Assembly: GCF_002783505.1 (NCBI RefSeq)
Contig: NZ_PFGL01000011.1
Coordinates: 1 to 64,000 of the forward strand
Direction of reading: 5' to 3'
Length of the DNA: 64,000 bases
Source: Shewanella sp. CG12_big_fil_rev_8_21_14_0_65_47_15
GTDB lineage: Bacteria; Pseudomonadota; Gammaproteobacteria; Enterobacterales; Shewanellaceae
The translations under genes and the position numbers were made by a program. Below are positions 10,561 to 20,712 of the stretch, piece after piece. The notes under the pieces were generated by a model. It was not told where the DNA came from. It was given only the letters and a program-made list of their open reading frames with translations, and made no database searches. Every line of letters begins with the position of its first letter. Positions within the stretch are counted from its first letter, which is position 1.

Positions 10561-10779
10561 GTTCACTCCAATTAGATTTTAGTTATGAGTACATCAGAGT
10601 TAATTAAGTATTTTTATTGCCATATCAAAAACTTAAAACCGCTATCAAAATTTACTAATCCGTGTTGCAACAGGTGGCTACCTCATCGGAGCCAAGCACT
10701 TACATCCGTTGCGAAAAAGTCAGGCATAAGCCCATTTCCTTAGTGTCCGTTTTAGCCATAATGCGCGTTCAGTCACGAC

Positions 10780-11553
10780 CTAGTACATCTGATGCTGTCG
10801 ACGGAATGCCTCTATGATGGCGTTATCCTCAGCCGATGCCCGCATCGAGCTAATTCCCTGATTTAGACTCTCTATTAGCTTAGGATCCCAACAGGCAATT
10901 CGCAGTTCGATTGGTGAAAAAATGGGAAAAATGGTCAATTGAGGCGGCTCGCGCAAGGATTTTTTGGCGATTTCATTCCAATACCAAGAGAGGACCCCTT
11001 CTTCAATCACAATAGCGTCGACCCTGCCGTGCAATAGCATATTGACTTGGCTAAGCTGGTTAGGCACTTCGACATAGCGGGGATTGTCTTGAGCAAAATG
11101 TAAAAATTCGGCGCCAAGAACTTGTTTTGCATGTTGAAATCCAGCCACGCTGAGCCCATTAAGATCGGCCACAACACCAATGTTGATAGCAGAATCGGTA
11201 CGAACGGCAACTACATCGTGAAATCTGTGGTATGGCTGGCTGTAATACATTCCATTTAAGCCACTCTGGGCATTGATAAAACAATCGACTTCACCCTGTG
11301 ATAATAGCCGCTGCGATCGAAAATTGGGTGCAAGTACTACTTGGTCAAGCCGAAGACCCGCATGATGAAGAATACTTTGCACCAACTCATATTGGATACC
11401 ATGGTGTTCATCGAGAAAATAAGGCGCGATAGTGTCACTGGCAGACATGCTGACACTCGGCAGTTTATCCGCAGCAAAAGCCAAGTTACTCAGTAGCATT
11501 AGCGAAATATAATGCCATAAACGGGGTCCACCAAAAAAAATGCCACAATTCAT
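10780..11553 (-). CDS. Periplasmic solute-binding protein, family 3-like
   Basis: The 257-residue product begins with a signal peptide (hydrophobic core LWHYISLMLLSNLAFA, likely cleaved before ADKLPS). It then shows the type II periplasmic-binding-protein pattern of small polar ligand receptors: a first-lobe segment YFLDEHHGIQYELVQSILHHAG and a later INVGVVADLNGLSVAG-like second lobe. No permease or ATPase gene is nearby. Such stand-alone proteins often feed ligand information to receptors or sensors, and a chemoreceptor lies on one side and a histidine kinase on the other. The ATG at 11553 has AAGGATG upstream. Family membership is likely; the ligand is unknown. Confidence 0.75.
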   Translation of the reverse strand: MNCGIFFGGPRLWHYISLMLLSNLAFAADKLPSVSMSASDTIAPYFLDEHHGIQYELVQSILHHAGLRLDQVVLAPNFRSQRLLSQGEVDCFINAQSGLNGMYYSQPYHRFHDVVAVRTDSAINIGVVADLNGLSVAGFQHAKQVLGAEFLHFAQDNPRYVEVPNQLSQVNMLLHGRVDAIVIEEGVLSWYWNEIAKKSLREPPQLTIFPIFSPIELRIACWDPKLIESLNQGISSMRASAEDNAIIEAFRRQHQMY

Positions 11554-11655
11554 TTAACTCATCCTTTTGTTATCTTTATTAAAAAGTTACATGATGAAAA
11601 CTTGATTGCCCCAAAGGCCTCTAATAGGCAGTACTACTGAGGTTAAGCTTCTCCC

Positions 11656-12915
11656 TTAGATTTTATCGGGCAAACAAATGGTCACCTTTGCACCTCCCAG
11701 CACAGACTGACCTAAATGTATTTGACCTTGATGTTTCGCCACCACCCGTCTCACTATCGATAGGCCCAATTTATGATGTTTGAGCACTAATTGCGCTTGT
11801 ATCTCCTCAGCGCCCCAGCCTGGGCCATCGTCCTCAACATCGATACTCACGCCTTTATTATCGCGATAACAACTGATGCTAACCGTCGATACGGCGTAAC
11901 CTAGTGCATTGGCCAGGAGATTATTCACCAAACGCTTCATTAAATTAGGGTAACAGCTAAACTCAATCATCTCGGTAATATCGAGCCTAATCGCAATATC
12001 ATTATCACTTGGCACTAGGGCAATTTGGTCACGAATAAACTGGCCTAATTCTAAGGTGGATTTCTCATTGCCAACTTCACAATACTCATTCTCTGCCAAG
12101 GATAAATAGTCATAAATATTGTCTTCGATATCGCTAATATTATTGTTGAGCTGTTCTCGGGTAGTCACTATATTGTCGGCAGTCATCAGATGGCTTAAAA
12201 ATTTAATGCGTGCCAGTGGGGTTTTAATATCGTGGCAGACAGTTTCTGCCACCTCGGCCTGAAATTGATTTAATTGTTCGATGTTGGTCGTCATATTTCG
12301 CAGCGATTGTGCCAGCGGTGCTAAATAAGATTTAGGACTCAGAGAAAATGCGGGAAACTTACCAAATTTAATTTCAGATATCGCCGAGCGACGTAAAATT
12401 TCAATATCACGGAACAGATTACGGCTCAGTAAAAATATCAGTAAAAATAACAATAAGTAGAATACATAGGCGAGATCTAAGCCCTGGGCGAATCTGTCCG
12501 GCGGCTGCAATTTATTGATGCAGAGGATCTTCCCACCATAGGCGCTACGACAAAGCATCAATCTTTGCTGACTGTCGTGCATGGCAAAAACCTCTGCGCT
12601 GAAGTTCCCGATACTGTTATTGCTAACGCTATTATGGTCAGTGCCGTCTTGGTGGTCACTCCCTATATAGCCCCCCCAATAGCCTGCGGGATATTCAACA
12701 AAAAGCGCATCACTACAATCATTCTGAGCTGTGATTTGGCACTCTAAGGGTTGACGGCTCGATTGCAGTTGCTCGACCGCTTGCAACACAAACTCGGCAT
12801 CGATCACAGGGGCATCGGGCTTACCGTACCAGCGGTACACTTGCCCCAGGCTCAGCGCCAGTAGCAACACAGTGATCATTAAACCGCCGTTAAAACGTAG
12901 CAGCGGGCTCATCAT
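11656..12915 (-). CDS. Sensor histidine kinase of the MipA/DUF3019 operon
   Basis: This is a membrane histidine kinase of 419 residues. Two hydrophobic segments (near residues 12-28 and 150-166) flank a periplasmic sensor domain containing several Cys residues. The phosphoacceptor box is VCHDIKTPLARI, followed by the N-box NLLANALGYA and the ATP-binding DDGPGWG and KLGLSIV motifs, so both catalytic halves look intact. It is the last gene of a four-gene minus-strand operon; its start overlaps the response-regulator stop as TAATG, a sign of coupled translation. The partner is the upstream regulator. The signal is unknown, but the first gene of the operon is an outer-membrane MipA/OmpV protein. 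Confidence 0.88.
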   Translation of the reverse strand: MMSPLLRFNGGLMITVLLLALSLGQVYRWYGKPDAPVIDAEFVLQAVEQLQSSRQPLECQITAQNDCSDALFVEYPAGYWGGYIGSDHQDGTDHNSVSNNSIGNFSAEVFAMHDSQQRLMLCRSAYGGKILCINKLQPPDRFAQGLDLAYVFYLLLFLLIFLLSRNLFRDIEILRRSAISEIKFGKFPAFSLSPKSYLAPLAQSLRNMTTNIEQLNQFQAEVAETVCHDIKTPLARIKFLSHLMTADNIVTTREQLNNNISDIEDNIYDYLSLAENEYCEVGNEKSTLELGQFIRDQIALVPSDNDIAIRLDITEMIEFSCYPNLMKRLVNNLLANALGYAVSTVSISCYRDNKGVSIDVEDDGPGWGAEEIQAQLVLKHHKLGLSIVRRVVAKHQGQIHLGQSVLGGAKVTICLPDKI

Positions 12916-13607
12916 TATCTATCCAACTCGCCGTAGGATAGATAATAGCCATCGCCCCATGAGGTCAACACATTCCAATTGCTGTCGAGCGCCTGTAATT
13001 TTTTCCGCAGCCGTGAGGCGCGACCATCCATAGTACGTGCTATACCATCATAGCTACGGCCTAAATGGCGCTGAAATAACCATTCACGGCTCACCACAGA
13101 GCCAAATTGCTCGAGCAATGCCTCGAGTAATTGAAATTCAGCCGTAGTGAGATCTAACTTTTGCCCCGCAATTTCCGCCTGTCTGGTTTGGCAATTTAAC
13201 GATAAATTAAAGTGCTCTAACTTAGTTGGCACAGTCGCTTGTGGTGCTGTTCTGGCTAAAAAGACGTTGATTTTCGCCAGTAACAGTCTAGGATCGACTG
13301 GCTTTAATAAGTAGTCCTGCGCACCTAATGACAAGCCATGGAGTTGATGCTGAATTGCCGTTTTGGCCGTCATAAATAAAATCGGGCACTGGGTTTGCTC
13401 ACGTATGGCGGCAACAAAATCAAAACCACTTCGCCCCGGCAACATCACATCGCAGATCATCAGATCCACCTGTTTTTGCTTTAGCACGAATTCAGCCCTA
13501 TTAGCATTAGTGCAACAAGTCACTAAATAGCCTTCGTTTTCTAAACATAATTTGATAAGGCGAGTAAGTTCTATATCATCTTCGAGCAATAAAATATGGG
13601 CTGACAT
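12915..13607 (-). CDS. OmpR/PhoB-family response regulator
   Basis: This is a two-domain response regulator of about 230 residues. The receiver domain (HILLLEDDIEL, phospho-acceptor Asp in MICDVMLPG, Lys in LLKPVD) is followed by a winged-helix DNA-binding domain ending in GDGYYLS. The ORF track begins five codons earlier at 13622, but the ATG at 13607 shares bases with the DUF3019 stop (TAATG) and gives the standard MSAHILLLEDD start, so I prefer it. It lies between the DUF3019 gene and its histidine kinase in one tightly packed operon. The likely targets include its own operon, although no convincing direct-repeat binding site was identified upstream of the first gene. Confidence 0.9.
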   Translation of the reverse strand: MSAHILLLEDDIELTRLIKLCLENEGYLVTCCTNANRAEFVLKQKQVDLMICDVMLPGRSGFDFVAAIREQTQCPILFMTAKTAIQHQLHGLSLGAQDYLLKPVDPRLLLAKINVFLARTAPQATVPTKLEHFNLSLNCQTRQAEIAGQKLDLTTAEFQLLEALLEQFGSVVSREWLFQRHLGRSYDGIARTMDGRASRLRKKLQALDSNWNVLTSWGDGYYLSYGELDR

Positions 13608-13975
13608 TAGAATAAGCTCCAACTGAGACGACGTTGTTGCAGGGCCGGCGACTCTTTGCGCATTAACTCTATTTTTTGCCGCCCCAGAATGTGGGCATTG
13701 CTGGCATCAAGCAGTAAAAATTCCATACTTTCCTCCATCTGCACCTTTAGACTGAATAGTTCCATATCCTGGGCACAGAACAAATGCGCATCCGGGGTGT
13801 TTGCGTTAACAAGACAGGCGGGGCTATCAAAATGCCAACGTATGGTGAGCGTCATCTCACACACTTCATCGGCCGGGGCGATACAGACTCTGGGTAAAAT
13901 CTCAAACATCACAGGTTCAGCATTAACAGCACTGCTGAGCCACAATAAATTTAAGATAAACGCCCATTTCACCAT
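13607..13975 (-). CDS. DUF3019-like secreted protein
   Basis: The product is about 122 residues with a signal peptide (MVKWAFILNLLWLSSAVNA) and a small mature domain containing four cysteines, probably disulfide-bonded in the periplasm. Length, Cys pattern and neighbourhood fit the DUF3019 family, which I know mainly from Shewanella and related genera next to MipA and two-component genes. The ATG at 13975 is chosen over the frame start at 13999 because it begins the signal peptide. The gene overlaps the end of the MipA gene by 7 bases and the next start by one base. Function is unknown; a periplasmic signal or chaperone role for the kinase is a guess. Confidence 0.75.
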   Translation of the reverse strand: MVKWAFILNLLWLSSAVNAEPVMFEILPRVCIAPADEVCEMTLTIRWHFDSPACLVNANTPDAHLFCAQDMELFSLKVQMEESMEFLLLDASNAHILGRQKIELMRKESPALQQRRLSWSLF

Positions 13976-14823
13976 GTTTTCATCACTCCGATAAACCAAA
14001 TATCCTGAGTGTTAGTATCGAATAGATAGCTTTTATTAAACTCATTGGCTAACCATTCGCGCCGCCAACTGCCAATGACGCGAAGATCGACCGCAATAGA
14101 CCAACTCAGTTCTAACTTTAGTGACGGTAACCACTGAGCACCGGGAGAATTCGTTAACACTCCGTCGGTATCCGCTTCATTCAAGCCAAAATAGTAGTTA
14201 CTGTAACGGCTATCCAGCCAGCGTGCGCCGACAGTCGTTGCTATCTCCACCTTGGACACTTGAGTCAAATAACGCAGTTCATTGTTCCATTCGCTGCCAT
14301 CGTGCACATTGCTGATATCAGTATGATAAGCGGTTTTAAATTGCCAGTTTCCAGTTCGGAAAAACAAGGTGCTACCACCGAGATAACTCAGGTGACGCTC
14401 AACGGGATGCAACACATCCTCCGGAGAGGCATCCCAAGGTAAAGCAAGAACTACATTACCCGCAGATAAGCCCGCTAGCAGTGAATCTTTAAGCTTCCCC
14501 TGATGAAACATCAAGGCATCAAAACTTTGTTTGGTCGTGATATCCCAAGAAAATGTTCGCGTCTCAATAAGGTTAAAGCCGAGATCTAAGTCTTCAACAT
14601 AAAAACGATCATGGTAGTACGACCAACGAGGTAATAAATAAATGGGCAAATTATCGCCATTAACTTGCGGAGAGGAATAACGGCCGAGCCCGACAGCAAG
14701 AGAAAGGCGCCCAGAAAGCACATCGGTAGTATTTTCTGCAGCGGTAGGGGCGGTACAAAGAAGAGATAAACTCAACATCATAGGCAGTGAAAACCGCCTC
14801 AAAGTCACTCTGCAATCAAACAT
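13969..14823 (-). CDS. MipA/OmpV family outer-membrane protein
   Basis: This 284-residue protein has a signal peptide (MMLSLSLLCTAPTAA) followed by alternating hydrophobic and polar beta strands ending in an aromatic-rich segment and a C-terminal MKTW, as expected of an outer-membrane barrel of the MipA/OmpV family. Members have been linked to murein scaffolding or small-molecule stress responses in other bacteria. It is the first gene of the operon with DUF3019, response regulator and histidine kinase. The ATG at 14823 has TAGGAA seven bases upstream. Its expression is probably governed by the two-component pair downstream. Confidence 0.8.
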   Translation of the reverse strand: MFDCRVTLRRFSLPMMLSLSLLCTAPTAAENTTDVLSGRLSLAVGLGRYSSPQVNGDNLPIYLLPRWSYYHDRFYVEDLDLGFNLIETRTFSWDITTKQSFDALMFHQGKLKDSLLAGLSAGNVVLALPWDASPEDVLHPVERHLSYLGGSTLFFRTGNWQFKTAYHTDISNVHDGSEWNNELRYLTQVSKVEIATTVGARWLDSRYSNYYFGLNEADTDGVLTNSPGAQWLPSLKLELSWSIAVDLRVIGSWRREWLANEFNKSYLFDTNTQDIWFIGVMKTW

Positions 14824-15228
14824 TAATGATTCCTATAATAAGCTCGACACTTTTTAGCAACTTGCCGCCACCTTAACAAGTTATTAACGTGCATTTTGCG
14901 CATTCAGATACACTTTTGTACACTTGATTCAACCGTTCTGAAGCTTAACTATTTGAGTATAAGCATAAGAAGCACACTTGCCGAACTGGCTAGTACATTA
15001 ACAGCATAAAAAAACATGGCGTGAGTAACGCTAATGCTTTAGCTGAAGCGTTACTCTAACGCACAGCACAATGACAAACGTGTTTCTCGATTTAATTTGG
15101 CTCATGCCTCACAAAGCAAAAAAGTGCCGCTCACATGGGCGGCACTTTTTTTACTATTACGCTTAGCTTAATGAAAGAAGCACTTAATTATTCGCTCGCC
15201 CCCACTTTAACTAAGTTTGTTTGGTCTA
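14824..15228. other. Intergenic region between the MipA operon and the subtilisin gene
   Basis: This 405-base stretch holds the promoter of the MipA operon at its left end and the terminator of the subtilisin gene at 15124-15152. I see no reading frame or RNA gene. A possible response-regulator site could lie in the AT-rich part at 14870-14935, but no clear repeat was found. Confidence 0.5.
15124..15152 (-). terminator. Intrinsic terminator after the subtilisin gene
   Basis: GTGCCGC and GCGGCAC form a perfect 7-bp stem flanked by A-runs on the left and T-runs on the right. It can act in either direction, and serves the minus-strand peptidase gene. Confidence 0.85.
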
Positions 15229-18200
15229 TTACAGTTTACGGCGACGTACCATAGCCACAGGCGCTAGCAGCAGTGCCAACCAGCCCAGAGCACCACCGGA
15301 GCTTTCCTTGGCAGGTTCTGCAGCAGGAGGCGCTGGGAAGGTACAGCTGCCATCATCTTTGTTGGCATTTGCATCATAGTTAGTCGCTGTAGAATCGGTA
15401 CAGCCTAACTCTTCACCGTCAGAATTTACGGTCAACATGAAAGAGCGTACGGCTTTATCGCCGCTATTCACGCTATCAGCAACCGTTACCATCACTTCCG
15501 TTTCACCATGCCAGTTAGCATCCGGTGTGATAGTTACGCTAGAACCCGCACTATGATCTTCAACAACGGCAGTAATATGCTCACCACTGACTGAAATCAT
15601 GTTTGGATTAGCCTCAGCATCGGCGAAAGCCACTGTGATATCAAACGACTCGTTTTCGTCCACCACGACATCATTAAAACCAGCCAAAGTGATATTGCTT
15701 GCAACTTGAATTGGATTAGCAATCACGGTCGACCCCATGCCACTCACGTCACTGGTGAAGTCCATGTTTAGTGTTTGACCGGCAGCAGTTTCGGCAACGC
15801 GCACTTGGAAGCTCACATCAAACTGAGTCGCTTCTGGGCCAGTGTAATCGTAACAAATCACTTTATTACGCTTAACGACATCTTTTAGACCATTATATGC
15901 GGCGCTGATGCCCGTTTCTTGACCATAGGGCCAACCAAAGATATCCAATGGACCGTAGTTACCGTGAATACCGATAGAGCCATAGTCATCTTGGTCTGCA
16001 AAGTCCATATCCCCATAGGCCATCACAATTTCAAACTCACCTTCACCATAACGATAAGTCTTGTTCATGATCAGGTCGAAGGTGTAACGGTCATCGTATT
16101 CAACACCGGTCGCTTGAGTGCCAAACCAACTGGCTTCAAGACCCTGAGTACGAGCGTTGATCCATTCGATGATAACTTCGTCTCCAGTGTAAGCATAAGT
16201 AATACCTGAGCCTTTCCACGGTTCAACCCAATTTTGCTCCAGCGGCGCGCCTAAAGCATCTACGGGTACAGTGAAGCCCGCAGCACCACTCGTATTACCA
16301 CGCCAGAATGGTGCGACAAAGGGGCCATAGGGGTTCATATAATAAGGGAAAGGTTGGCTAAGATAGTGGCTCGATGCACCCCAATCTGGGCCAAAGGTCA
16401 CAAAACCCTGTGGTGAAATAATAAAGCGATTATAACTGGTATATGACTCGTTATTAAACAAGTTCATATGCCCTTCATCACCCCATAAATCCGCCAGATT
16501 AATTTCAAACGGATTGGTATACACCCACTGACCCGAAGCATCATCATAATCCCAAGAGCCGCTGGCATCGGCCATAGTACCGCCGATGGCAGGAACAAAA
16601 CCGTAGTTTTCAGCCAAGCCAACGAAACCACCTTGGTTGCGACCATAGTTTGGTACGCGGCACTGATCATTGGTTTCACTGTCGGTCACATTATAGGTAC
16701 GCATCCAGTTAGTGGAGTCCTGCTGCACGCCCGCCACACGAATAGTGTTGCCATCTACCGTTAAGTTGGCCTGCTGTGCAGTACTACTCACCTTGACCGA
16801 ACCCGGTACTAAAGTGAGTCCGGCTGGGATCACTGTGCTTAAATCAATATCCCTATCTGTACCTGAATTGTTCTCAACCACATGCACGCTAACATCGACA
16901 GTATCACCGCCGCGCACGATTTGGTTGTTATTGACACTCACATCATCCACCCCACGTTCGAGACGAACTGGGATGAAACCTGTACTGCCAGGTGCTGCAC
17001 TGCTGCCAATATCAACACCGGCATAGGCCACGTCACCTTCGGCCAGCTCAGCTAAACTCCAGCTCAAATCTAACGAGACAGGATTGCCATCGGTGATCGC
17101 AGGGCCTGTTACCGTCAAGCCATTTTCGCCTCCCGGCACCACAGCTATTGCCACTTTGTAAGTATCGACGAGATCTTCCGCAGTGATGCCTCGGTTACCA
17201 TATGGATCAGGTCCTTCCTCTTCGTTCCAATCGAACATATTGAAGGATGTGTTCGCCAGCATCACCCAGTATTGGCCCGCATCTGGATTAGTCAAACTAC
17301 AATAGTTCAGTTCAATTTGAGTGGTCGATGAACAAATCCATTCATCATCAAAATCGGCCTCACCATTACCATTAAAATCGCGACCAATATGGATAGCCAA
17401 TCGTCCATCAGCGTTCCCGATAGCGTCAAAGAGTCCTGGCCCGTCAGTATGAGCTAACACTTCAACCACAAATCGAGCAGTGCCTTCTGGTATATCAATG
17501 AGTGATGTTTGAGCATGCCCACGTTCATTTTGGCCATCTGCATAAATGGGTTGATGATTGACATCCTGCGGTAAAGTTACCTCTTTAATATCAGCCTTTA
17601 CCGGACCATGGGCACGATAAACCACATCATTACTCGCCGCCAAGGGCAAATCGGCGATTTGATAGCCACCATTGTCACGATGTACAGTCACATTCACCGC
17701 TTCTGGTAAATCTTGACGATCAAAGTTAACCGACACTGGCCAATGTGATTTGGGGATCGACGCGTCGCTTGCCGTCAGATTGACATTAGTCCAAAGTTCG
17801 ACACCTTCAAGATCCTTACCACCTGACCCCTGCAACTTAGAATCGTACTGATACTGGACATCTTTGATATCAGCCTTGATCACTATGCTCTGGCTCTCGC
17901 CCGCTTTTAGGCTGAAATGTGCTGGAAAAAATTCCATCTTGACATTGTGCATGTCAATTTCACCCTCAAAAGTTGAAGTCCAGCGGTCATAGGTCCAAGT
18001 ATCAGAGCTTAATGTCCAACTTCCGTCACGGGTGGCAGTTACCGTACGCACCCAAGAACATACGCCACCACGACAGTTACTATTGACCAATTGCGGCAGG
18101 TTCAGTTGACGTACATCGCCACCTTTATGCGGATTGGCTAAACTGAAATTGGCTGCGGTTTCATCCATGATAAGGCCCGCATCAACTGCGGCCTTAGCAT

Positions 18201-20493
18201 CGACACGTCCTGCACCAGCACGGTGCTGAGTCGCAGGATGGCCTTCGGGTAAATAATCAGGATCAACATCACGTCTAACGGTTTGTGAGGCGGTCATTTC
18301 AAGCGCCGACTGCACCTCGGCCGCAGTCCAATTTGGATGAGCTTGACGCACTAACGCCATAGTACCCGCAATATGCGGGCTCGCCATCGATGTGCCACTA
18401 ATAATATTCCAGTCCTGCGATACTGCAGAACCAGGGTTTAGCGGATGTTCATCGGCATAGGGTGCTAATATATTTACCCCTGGCGCGGCAATATTCGGGG
18501 CTAAATGGTGGCTATAGGTTATAGACGGCCCAAGGGATGAGAAGTCAGCCAATATATCGCCCGCAGAGGGATCGATCACCCGAGCAACAGAGCCTCCGGT
18601 GATATTGATAGTGTGCTCCGAAGCCCCGTCTTTCAGCCACTTGAGAATATTCTTACCCGCATTGTTGGTGACATGAATTCCAGGTAAAGGATACACATCA
18701 TCATAAACCCGCTGTTCTTCAGCAGTGATACCTGAATACCAAGGCTCGTTATACAGAATAAAACCACCCGCTCCCCCCGCCAGCACATTATATGCCTTAG
18801 AGACACGGGCATTAATTCCACGTTTACAAATTACGATTTGGTCATTGGTAAAAGTACCGGGAGCAAATTCATTCAAACATTTTTCATCACCAAAATCGGC
18901 GGCGACCACAGGGGTAGCGTTAACAATACTACTCGTAGAATATCCGGCAATATCATCACCCCAGCTTGAACTCGGATTAATATTCACATACGGCGGATAA
19001 TTACCACCAGTGAATTCAATTAAGTTGTTGGTAATATCCATCACGCGATCGTGAGTACTCGCAGCCACCACCATAGTCCAAGGCGAACTATGCCCTAAAC
19101 TACCAAAGAAAGTGTTGCTGGCATCACCACCTGAGTTACCGGCAGCCACAGCAACCGAAATACCCGCTTCACGGGCTGCAAGTATTGCCAGTTCTACCGA
19201 GTCATCCCACGGGAAGCGTTCACCACCACCGATAGAGAAGTTGATCACATCAACGCCATCTTCAATCGCTTGTTCGTAGGCTTTTAACATGGCCTCTTCG
19301 GGGCAGCCTTCTAAACCACAGGCTTGATAGGCAATAATATTGGCATGGGGGGCAACTCCTGATGCTGATTCAAAATTAAAGCCCATTGGCTCACCATCAC
19401 CGTCACCCAAAGAGCCCGCCAGTAATGGTACATTTTCAATATAGTTACCCGCAGCAGTACCGGCGGTATGACTGCCGTGGCCTTGATAATCTTCACCGGT
19501 CGCAGGCGCTAATCCTTGGTACTCATCGGTAATCACGGGCCAGCTATACACACCGATTAACTTGTCATTACAGGTTAATTTACCCGTAGCACAATCCCCT
19601 AGATACTTACCGCTACCCAGAGGATTAATGTGATCGTAGCCATCGCCACCTATGTCAGCAAAAGCCACATGGTCAGTGTTAATGCCAGTATCGATAATAC
19701 CGACAACCATTTTCTCACCCTTGTAGGGTAAGTTCACTGAGGTGTTGCCAGCCCATACTTGGTCGGCACCAATGAAAGCGGGACCGCGATCGGTCTGGAT
19801 CTGTTGCATGGTCGAACGATGGATAAATTCAACCTGAGGCAAACTGGCTAATTGCTTAGCCTGTGCCTGAGTCATCGTCATTGAGAAGCCATTGAGCGCA
19901 GTAGTAAAGTTAGCGCGGACATTGGAACGAACGCCAATAGCTTTAGCTTGCTGCACCACGGAATCTTGCTTGGACATCAAGTAGTTTTTATAACTCGCCA
20001 CCCGTGATTGCTTAAGCCCTTCAACATCGGCTTGAGCCACATTGATTTGCTGAGATTGGCGGCTCGATTTAGTGCTAGCAGCACCACTCGCTTGTTGAAC
20101 CAACTCTTCCTTAATCGCGCTTTTTGCAGTGGCTTGATAACCCTTAACACGACCATCATAAGTCGCAATAGGCAAATCTTTAAGACGCACAATATAAACA
20201 TCTTCACCGGTACGCTCGGGTTCGGCTATAAACTTATTGCGACTGGATGCGGCATTTATTTGTTGGTTTACGCCCCCAGGAATAACGCTATGTCTGCCCT
20301 GTTGTTGTGGTTTACTGCTACTCGTGCCTTTGACACGGTTAAGCTGATCTGCAGGGATCTGCTTTAATGTGCCCTGCGAGCCAACGGCACTTGCCGTCAA
20401 AGATGGGGTAACGGGCCGCGCCTCAATTGAGACAGCCATACCCGCACCATAAAGTGCGGCTAAGGTGGCCACGGTTAAGGATTTTAATTTCAT
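15229..20493 (-). CDS. Giant secreted S8 subtilisin with GlyGly-CTERM tail
   Basis: This is an exported serine protease of 1754 residues. A signal peptide and an I9-like propeptide region precede a catalytic domain with the triad in IIDTGINTDH (Asp about 267), GHGSHTAG (His about 341) and SGTSMASPH (Ser about 699). A protease-associated insert (around IVICKRGINARVSK) lies between His and Ser. Long beta-sandwich regions follow, then a calcium-binding-like CTDSTATNYDANANKDDGSC segment. The C-terminus, SGGALGWLALLLAPVAMVRRRKL, fits the GlyGly-CTERM signal (Gly motif, one helix, basic tail) handled by rhombosortase with type II secretion. It probably degrades proteins outside the cell. Monocistronic, with its own terminator. 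Confidence 0.93.
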   Translation of the reverse strand: MKLKSLTVATLAALYGAGMAVSIEARPVTPSLTASAVGSQGTLKQIPADQLNRVKGTSSSKPQQQGRHSVIPGGVNQQINAASSRNKFIAEPERTGEDVYIVRLKDLPIATYDGRVKGYQATAKSAIKEELVQQASGAASTKSSRQSQQINVAQADVEGLKQSRVASYKNYLMSKQDSVVQQAKAIGVRSNVRANFTTALNGFSMTMTQAQAKQLASLPQVEFIHRSTMQQIQTDRGPAFIGADQVWAGNTSVNLPYKGEKMVVGIIDTGINTDHVAFADIGGDGYDHINPLGSGKYLGDCATGKLTCNDKLIGVYSWPVITDEYQGLAPATGEDYQGHGSHTAGTAAGNYIENVPLLAGSLGDGDGEPMGFNFESASGVAPHANIIAYQACGLEGCPEEAMLKAYEQAIEDGVDVINFSIGGGERFPWDDSVELAILAAREAGISVAVAAGNSGGDASNTFFGSLGHSSPWTMVVAASTHDRVMDITNNLIEFTGGNYPPYVNINPSSSWGDDIAGYSTSSIVNATPVVAADFGDEKCLNEFAPGTFTNDQIVICKRGINARVSKAYNVLAGGAGGFILYNEPWYSGITAEEQRVYDDVYPLPGIHVTNNAGKNILKWLKDGASEHTINITGGSVARVIDPSAGDILADFSSLGPSITYSHHLAPNIAAPGVNILAPYADEHPLNPGSAVSQDWNIISGTSMASPHIAGTMALVRQAHPNWTAAEVQSALEMTASQTVRRDVDPDYLPEGHPATQHRAGAGRVDAKAAVDAGLIMDETAANFSLANPHKGGDVRQLNLPQLVNSNCRGGVCSWVRTVTATRDGSWTLSSDTWTYDRWTSTFEGEIDMHNVKMEFFPAHFSLKAGESQSIVIKADIKDVQYQYDSKLQGSGGKDLEGVELWTNVNLTASDASIPKSHWPVSVNFDRQDLPEAVNVTVHRDNGGYQIADLPLAASNDVVYRAHGPVKADIKEVTLPQDVNHQPIYADGQNERGHAQTSLIDIPEGTARFVVEVLAHTDGPGLFDAIGNADGRLAIHIGRDFNGNGEADFDDEWICSSTTQIELNYCSLTNPDAGQYWVMLANTSFNMFDWNEEEGPDPYGNRGITAEDLVDTYKVAIAVVPGGENGLTVTGPAITDGNPVSLDLSWSLAELAEGDVAYAGVDIGSSAAPGSTGFIPVRLERGVDDVSVNNNQIVRGGDTVDVSVHVVENNSGTDRDIDLSTVIPAGLTLVPGSVKVSSTAQQANLTVDGNTIRVAGVQQDSTNWMRTYNVTDSETNDQCRVPNYGRNQGGFVGLAENYGFVPAIGGTMADASGSWDYDDASGQWVYTNPFEINLADLWGDEGHMNLFNNESYTSYNRFIISPQGFVTFGPDWGASSHYLSQPFPYYMNPYGPFVAPFWRGNTSGAAGFTVPVDALGAPLEQNWVEPWKGSGITYAYTGDEVIIEWINARTQGLEASWFGTQATGVEYDDRYTFDLIMNKTYRYGEGEFEIVMAYGDMDFADQDDYGSIGIHGNYGPLDIFGWPYGQETGISAAYNGLKDVVKRNKVICYDYTGPEATQFDVSFQVRVAETAAGQTLNMDFTSDVSGMGSTVIANPIQVASNITLAGFNDVVVDENESFDITVAFADAEANPNMISVSGEHITAVVEDHSAGSSVTITPDANWHGETEVMVTVADSVNSGDKAVRSFMLTVNSDGEELGCTDSTATNYDANANKDDGSCTFPAPPAAEPAKESSGGALGWLALLLAPVAMVRRRKL

Positions 20494-20712
20494 TATGTTC
20501 TCCTGACGGGCGTAAATTTAGAGGTTATAGTTGCCCAACCGCATTAGCCTACGTCAGAAAACGAACACAAACTGTCCAAAATTGTACGAATTACTAACAA
20601 TTAATCTAACTTATGGATACATTTGAAAATAATTGCAACACAGGGGGCTGTGAGTGATGCCCTTGGGCATAACGAGGAGTTGTTAATTAGCAATATTGGT
20701 ATTACCTGTAGA

